A model generated the notes under the pieces. The model was not told the origin of the DNA and searched no databases. It saw only the letters and a list, made by a program, of their open reading frames with translations. Below, one piece after another: positions 59,579 through 64,000 of a stretch of 64,000 bases of DNA. The DNA comes from Vogesella sp. LIG4 (GTDB lineage Bacteria; Pseudomonadota; Gammaproteobacteria; Burkholderiales; Chromobacteriaceae). The DNA is taken from the NCBI RefSeq assembly GCF_900090205.1, contig NZ_LT607802.1:471858-535857 (forward strand). The letters are read 5' to 3'. How positions within the stretch are numbered: the stretch's first letter is position 1; the number at the start of each line of letters is the position of its first letter. A program made the translations under genes and the position numbers.

Positions 59579-60295
59579 TCAATTCGACAAACCATCATTC
59601 CCGCTTGACATATCAACGAACTTATATACATCTTCCGGATCAATAAACTTCACATAATACTGAATACCATCCTTACTATATGTAAGATCATGAGCAAGTA
59701 AATATGATTCAAAAACCACCCCAACCGCTATGTCGCTGCCACTCTGGAATCTATATTTTGCCTTCAAAAATTTCAGTTCATTATTTTTCCGCAATACACC
59801 AAGACATGAAGCAAACAAACTTGGCAGCTTAAAAACCTTCACACGCGCGCCAACTATCACAAGGTAAACCGCCTTGTGCCGGACTGCCGACCCACTGGCA
59901 CTAGACGCTGTATCTTGAAAGCAAACAAGGTTACCAGCAGAAACGACTTCAGTATTTCGACCAAGATCTCCTGCGTTCACCGCCTCCCCTGCAAATGAAC
60001 TTATGGCAGAGTCTGCAAGCGCCTTGCCATCCACAAAGAACCTACCACTCTTGACAACTACCTCCCTATTTCTTCCATGCACCACACCTCTCCAGCGAAC
60101 CCTTAAACCATGCTGATATTCATCCAGGACATTAGCCTTCATCAAATACGCAGGGTCAAAATAAGGCAAGCCGATGTATCTGTAATATGCATTATAACCA
60201 TGAAAAACATCGCCCGCCCATGCCACAGGTGGCAACAATAAAATCAAAAACAAAATCACAACCATCAAAAAAATCCACCATCCATCAAGAATCAA
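59579..60295 (-). CDS. Hypothetical membrane-anchored protein, immunity-like
   Basis: 238 residues, not recognised. A long N-terminal hydrophobic stretch (WWIFLMVVILFLILLLPPVAWA) is a signal or anchor; the rest is predicted outside the cytoplasm. Markedly AT-rich. Its ATG overlaps the upstream gene's stop (ATGA at 60292-60295). It is the third small gene after the broken PAAR effector, so an orphan immunity role is plausible but unproven. Confidence 0.65.
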   Translation of the reverse strand: MILDGWWIFLMVVILFLILLLPPVAWAGDVFHGYNAYYRYIGLPYFDPAYLMKANVLDEYQHGLRVRWRGVVHGRNREVVVKSGRFFVDGKALADSAISSFAGEAVNAGDLGRNTEVVSAGNLVCFQDTASSASGSAVRHKAVYLVIVGARVKVFKLPSLFASCLGVLRKNNELKFLKAKYRFQSGSDIAVGVVFESYLLAHDLTYSKDGIQYYVKFIDPEDVYKFVDMSSGNDGLSN

Positions 60296-60654
60296 CTACC
60301 TGGACATTTCACCCTTGCCCAATAAAACAACTTCATCTCATTTACCACTTCCCCTTCAGTTTCCAGCAAAATGCATTTTCCATTTTTCCGATAATAAAAA
60401 TTGCACAGCTCCTTTCCAAGCGAGCAGCTCGACACCTCAACAAACCCACCAAGAATTAGCTTTCTCTCTATTTCACTATAAGGAAAACCATCCTCACCCT
60501 CTGCAACATACTCATGTTGCGTCACGAGAGGTTTCCAACCATGCCTTATCACAATATCTTTTACTTTAAGTAGTGGCATATCTTTTTGAAGATAATTTTC
60601 AGCATATACTGGCATCGACATCATAAGCACGATGAAAATCAAAACTCGCATCAT
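60292..60654 (-). CDS. Small secreted hypothetical protein, immunity-like
   Basis: 120 residues, not recognised. A signal peptide (MMRVLIFIVLMMSMPVYA) precedes about 100 residues with four cysteines (SSCSLGKELC, GKC and VKC), suggesting disulfide bonds in the periplasm. AT-rich. It is translationally coupled to the gene at 59579. Confidence 0.65.
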   Translation of the reverse strand: MMRVLIFIVLMMSMPVYAENYLQKDMPLLKVKDIVIRHGWKPLVTQHEYVAEGEDGFPYSEIERKLILGGFVEVSSCSLGKELCNFYYRKNGKCILLETEGEVVNEMKLFYWARVKCPGS

Positions 60655-60755
60655 TTAGCTCCGTCTGCAAACCAGCAATTTTTGGCAACCATTAGCCAGC
60701 AAGGCCTACACCGCTGCGGAGAAAACACCATCACGCCCAATAAAAACCCAACCAA

Positions 60756-61058
60756 TTAATCCCATCGCTGAAAATTTTTCACATCTTCATATTTTTTTAG
60801 AACAATCGAAACCCTCTTGTTGCCATTGTATTTTTTCTTTAATTTCCAATATAGCACCTTCGCTTTACCACAAGATGAATTCATATTAATTTTTATTTCA
60901 CGCTTATTCTCCTCAGGTAACTCTGAGCCCCACTCTCCAGACAAATGATTGCAAACCTCCGCGTTCTCCTTGAACTCTGCAATTTCATTTCCCGCAATTC
61001 CATCCGCATTGGAAATCGCATAAAAAAACAAAAGCACTACTAGCAGGTTTTTTTTCAT
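60756..61058 (-). CDS. Small secreted hypothetical protein, likely immunity partner of the M15-like effector
   Basis: 100 residues from the ATG at 61058, which overlaps the stop of the peptidase ORF (ATGA). A signal peptide (MKKNLLVVLLFFYAISNADG) precedes a lysine-rich domain with two cysteines (EVCNHLSG, SSCGKAKV). Effector-then-overlapping-secreted-protein is the usual order for peptidoglycan effectors and their periplasmic immunity proteins. Confidence 0.7.
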   Translation of the reverse strand: MKKNLLVVLLFFYAISNADGIAGNEIAEFKENAEVCNHLSGEWGSELPEENKREIKINMNSSCGKAKVLYWKLKKKYNGNKRVSIVLKKYEDVKNFQRWD

Positions 61059-61950
61059 CGTCTGTCTACACTCCAATGTGGCTTATCTTTAGCACCTTTC
61101 CAGAATTTTATCACCCCATATGATTTCCCCACCGCATGTAATTTTTCACTCATCCCAGTTTTTGGCTCAGTATCGATAGTGATAGAATTTCCAGTTGCAT
61201 CACAAACAACCAAGCTTCCACTCCAGGAAACATTCATATCCACAGCTTTACGCTGCGTATGCCTACTAATAATTGCGGGAGAGGTACCCAAATGGGAGAT
61301 TTCGAAAATTTCCGCCATCTCTTTAGCTGCAGCAATTGATTTACTTTCCTCACCATGACCCCATTGAATACCAACCCCCAACTTCGCAGGAATCTTGGAG
61401 GCGTTTACCTCCCCTCTCGACAAAAGGTGAGACCAATGCATCAGCCATGCACGTTCTGGGGGACGGTACGTTGCTGCAACTCTTACGACAGCCCCCGCCT
61501 CTTTCAGAGCCTCAATAAAATTGCGCAATGACTTTTGAAACTCAGGTTCTAAATCTTCAAGATTTTTGCTACCCAATCAGCGGTTGGCCCACCTTCCTCC
61601 CGAAAGCTCAGGCTCTGGTACTTTAATCTCAGCAGGAGCAACATCCGCAATCGGAGTCAACTTCGTTTGCATCTTGATCGGTGTGGTCGTCATAGTATGG
61701 AACCGTAATGGTTGCGATAAGAGCGGAAGACGCAGTCGCTTTCTTTGTCAAACCATGTTCATCTGTTTTACCAACAATTTCAAAGCCATCTTCCATCGTG
61801 ATTTTGTATGGTGTATTAGGCATCGGCTTACCTGACTTATCTCCCTTCAAAAGCCAATGCATATCGTAAGAATCAATTTCTCCTGCGGCTAGATTACTAT
61901 TTTTCTTAAGAGCAGGGGGTATCGTGGTCTGTGCTGCACTACTCTCATAA
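61055..61950 (-). pseudogene. TTR-linker and M15-like peptidase part of a broken PAAR effector
   Basis: Continuation of the PAAR gene in other frames. First SYESSAAQTTIPPALKKN, a transthyretin-like module (LLKGDKSGKPMPNTPYKITM, GKTDEHGLTKKA) and PYYDDHTDQDAN. A frame change near 61670 gives the linker LTPIADVAPAEIKVPEPE. A TGA at 61577-61579 (WANR*LGSKN) precedes the C-terminal domain. That domain has ATYRPPERAWLMHW, SRHTQRKAVDM (H106, D113 from the TTG at 61576) and KPHWSVD (H167), an M15-type zinc peptidase triad pattern. The C-terminal ORF (61055-61576) is open and might still be expressed. Confidence 0.75.
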
Positions 61951-62214
61951 CTAACTACGTAAAACCTCCGGCATAGTAGAAATCAATACTGCGCCGCAGC
62001 TGACCTTGTGCCCCTCCAGCGCCACCGGCTTGCCGCCTACCAGCCAGCTGCCGTCGCCTTCGACGATGGTGCAGTTGACGTGGCCCTGCTGCGGGCAGGT
62101 CACCTTGTCGCCCAGCAGCGCCACCTGTTTGCCGAACAGCGTGGTGGTGGATGCGGCGCTGACCACCTGGCCGCCGTGGCTGGTGGGGTCGCCCAGTCGA
62201 ATCACTCGTTTCAT
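61951..62214 (-). CDS. PAAR domain protein (N-terminal part of a broken effector)
   Basis: 87 residues from the ATG at 62214. The whole PAAR spike tip is here: VIRLGDPTSHGGQVVSA at the start, CPQQGHVNC in the middle and HKVSCGAVLISTMPEV at the end. It would sharpen the VgrG tip. The stop TAG comes from a TAGTTAGT duplication at about 61945-61952; removing one TAGT fuses the PAAR to the transthyretin-like module downstream. As it stands it may work as a short cargo-less PAAR. Confidence 0.9.
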   Translation of the reverse strand: MKRVIRLGDPTSHGGQVVSAASTTTLFGKQVALLGDKVTCPQQGHVNCTIVEGDGSWLVGGKPVALEGHKVSCGAVLISTMPEVLRS

Positions 62215-62225
62215 GTCGTGCTCCT

Positions 62226-63629
62226 TCAGGCCGGCCGCGCCAGGGACAGCGCGGCGTGATCTTGCTGGAACTGCGCCAGTACCGCCGGCGCGGCCAGCCT
62301 GGCGCAGTGGGTAACCGTCAGCGCGGTAAGCAGCGCCGGCGTGGCGGCGCCGACATGGCCCCACTCGCGTACCAGGTTGCTGGCCTCGTCCACCGGATCC
62401 AGCCCGATCTGGTGGCGGGTGAGGTTACTGCCGATGGCCGCCATGCGCACGCCGCCCGCGTCGACGTCGCCGCCGTTGTGCACCAGCCAGGCCACGCTGT
62501 CGGCCTGGTTGCGCTGCGGGTCGGCGTCTTCGGCGCTGAACGGGTAGTCCAGCAGCGAGGCGTTCACCAGCGCGTTGTCCAGCAGCGGCTGCAGCTGGCG
62601 GGTGAGTTGCAGCGTGCCCGGCCGGCCCAGCGTGCCCTGCCCGGACTGCGCCAGGCAGGCCAGCAGCGGCAATGCGGCCAACCCTTGCTGCGCACCGGCC
62701 GGCACCCGGCCCCAGCCGGCGTTGACGCTGGCCGGGTCACGTTCCCAGTACGGTTGATAAGGGTCGGCGGCGGCCTGGGCATCACTGGCCGGCGCGGCAA
62801 GGCCGGCGCGCAGGAACAGCAGCAGCACCACCGCCGCCCCCGGGCGGCCCTGTTCGCGCCATTGCTGGCGGGTAGCGTCATCGGCTTCGTCGTCCGGGCT
62901 CCATGCCGCGTGCGGCGCATCCAGCGCCAGCAGCACCGCACCCGGCAGCTCCGGGTCCTGCGCCAGGAACTGCTGCACGCGATCGGCCACCGTGCCGCTA
63001 CCGGGCAGGAAGCGGCAGTCGCTGGCCGGTTGCGGCGCATCGCCCTGCTGCTGTTGCCAGGCTTGCTGCTGCCATTGCTTGATGCGGCCAACCTGCTCCA
63101 TGCCGCCGGTACCCGGCAGCACTTCCAGCAACAGCGGCAGTGCGGCGGCACCCGGCAGTTCCTCGTACAGCGCCGCCAATCCCTCCTCGGCCACCTGATG
63201 CAGGCTATCCAGCGGCGAACCGGCCTCCAGTTCATCTTCAGTCAGTGCTTGCCAGGCACAGGCCTCCGGCAGCTCGTCCAGCCAGGCCAGCTCGTCGCGC
63301 TGCGGCAGCGCCTGCACCCACAGCCAGCGGCAGTGCAGCACCTGCTGCCGTTCACGCAGCTCGCTATGGTGGCGCTCACGCGCCTCGTCGCGACGGGTCT
63401 GCTGCTCGGCAGCTTCGGCATCGGCCTGCGCCTGGGCGGCGGCCTGTTCCCGCCGCGCCTGGCGCTGGCGCCACAGTTGCACCAGCGCGGTGAGCAGCAG
63501 TGGCGGCAGCAGATGCAGCAGCAGCATCACGGTGGGGCTGAGCTGTTGCCAGTGCACCGGGATCAGCAGCCACAACGCCGCCCACCACAGCGTGGTGGAC
63601 AGGCCCAGCAGGGCCAGCAGTTTCAACAT
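62226..63629 (-). CDS. Unrecognised T6SS-locus membrane protein
   Basis: 467 residues. Two N-terminal helices (about 3-24 and 31-51) and a long alanine/glutamine coiled segment (about 55-95) precede a cytoplasmic or periplasmic domain of about 370 residues with no motif I know. It lies between clpV and the PAAR gene on the same strand, 11 bases from the PAAR start, so it belongs to the T6SS transcript. High GC, like clpV and tssA, so it is part of the old locus, not the recently acquired cargo. Confidence 0.75.
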   Translation of the reverse strand: MLKLLALLGLSTTLWWAALWLLIPVHWQQLSPTVMLLLHLLPPLLLTALVQLWRQRQARREQAAAQAQADAEAAEQQTRRDEARERHHSELRERQQVLHCRWLWVQALPQRDELAWLDELPEACAWQALTEDELEAGSPLDSLHQVAEEGLAALYEELPGAAALPLLLEVLPGTGGMEQVGRIKQWQQQAWQQQQGDAPQPASDCRFLPGSGTVADRVQQFLAQDPELPGAVLLALDAPHAAWSPDDEADDATRQQWREQGRPGAAVVLLLFLRAGLAAPASDAQAAADPYQPYWERDPASVNAGWGRVPAGAQQGLAALPLLACLAQSGQGTLGRPGTLQLTRQLQPLLDNALVNASLLDYPFSAEDADPQRNQADSVAWLVHNGGDVDAGGVRMAAIGSNLTRHQIGLDPVDEASNLVREWGHVGAATPALLTALTVTHCARLAAPAVLAQFQQDHAALSLARPA

Positions 63630-63642
63630 GGTGCCCGCCCCC

Positions 63643-64000
63643 TTAGCTCACGCGCACCTTGAGTGCCTCGCCCTTCAGCGCCACGGCAATCTTCTTCACC
63701 GGCTTGCCGCTGGCCATGCGCGCCAGCAGGTCGCTGGAGATCTGCGCCAGCAGGGTGCGGGTGAGGATGGCGTCGGCGTTGCGCGCGCCGCTGTCCACGT
63801 CCAGGCAACGCGCAGCCATGGCCGCGGCCAGCTCGTCCGGGAACTCCACCTGCGCGCCGTGATTGCTGGCGATGCGCTGGCGGATGCGCTCCAGCTTCTG
63901 CTGCACGATGGCATGCAGCACGTCGTCGTTGATGGGGAAATAGGGCACGATGCTCAGGCGGCCGAGGAAGGCCGGCTTGAACACCTGCTGCAGGGTTGGC
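63643..64000 (-). CDS. clpV: T6SS ATPase ClpV (TssH), C-terminal part
   Basis: Only the last ~119 residues are in the window; the gene runs off the right edge. FKPAFLGRLSIVPYFPINDDVL is the conserved sequence after the second AAA+ domain, and QISSDLLARMASG sits in the C-terminal small domain. ClpV disassembles contracted TssBC sheaths. The ending differs from ClpB, which supports the T6SS form. Confidence 0.9.
   Translation of the reverse strand, partial: PTLQQVFKPAFLGRLSIVPYFPINDDVLHAIVQQKLERIRQRIASNHGAQVEFPDELAAAMAARCLDVDSGARNADAILTRTLLAQISSDLLARMASGKPVKKIAVALKGEALKVRVS

Noticed and set aside
43742..64000. A prophage or integrative element with its own integrase
   Set aside because: No integrase, transposase, relaxase or phage structural genes other than T6SS parts are visible. 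Only the att-like dusA repeats support integration.

Overview
The window is high-GC bacterial DNA from a betaproteobacterium, most probably of the order Neisseriales (Chromobacteriaceae-like, for example Vogesella, Chromobacterium or Aquitalea). The reasons are the complete 14-gene nuoA-N operon behind tpiA-secG-tRNA-Leu, the DUF2818 gene after nuoN, an SAH riboswitch before ahcY, and the family types of the housekeeping genes. This is inference from gene content; no 16S gene is present.

Layout. 1-7 kb: MarC-family membrane protein, a REC/HD-GYP response regulator, two tRNA-Phe genes, the tyrosine catabolic genes maiA and hppD with a divergent Lrp/AsnC regulator, and a GAF/GGDEF protein. 7-11 kb: the methyl cycle genes metF, ahcY (with SAH riboswitch) and metK. 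11-13 kb: two tandem lipid A acyltransferases. 13-28 kb: DUF2818 and nuoN to nuoA (complex I), all on the minus strand. 28-29 kb: tRNA-Leu(GAG), secG, tpiA. 29-35 kb: pstSCAB with a Pho box, then pit. 35-43.8 kb: recG and a run of minus-strand housekeeping genes (DUF2147, metallophosphoesterase, PhzF, LysE, ridA, hemW, rdgB, dusA).

From 43.7 kb to the right end the window is an accessory type VI secretion (T6SS) region. It holds a vgrG with one frameshift, a lipase effector/immunity pair (Tle/Tli-like), an ABC exporter with an acyl-carrier-like gene, a truncated second vgrG, secreted immunity-like proteins, a wrecked peptidoglycan-hydrolase-like effector, tssA, three small AT-rich immunity-like genes, a broken PAAR-transthyretin-peptidase effector, an unrecognised membrane protein, and the C-terminal part of clpV at the right edge. 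No integrase or transposase gene was seen.

Two signals stand out. First, the 5' end of dusA plus its upstream DNA occurs three times (43.74, 49.90 and 54.21 kb). The second and third copies carry about 33 recognisable dusA codons and are preceded by a shared terminator-bearing flank. The vgrG/effector units therefore look like tandem cassettes bounded by dusA 5' ends, as expected from dusA-targeted integration or from unequal recombination. Second, the 10-mer GTTGGCCGCA (both strands) occurs 36 times in 64 kb where less than one is expected, sometimes as inverted pairs in terminator-like positions. That is the behaviour of a DNA uptake sequence, but the motif is not one of the Neisseriaceae DUS dialects I know.
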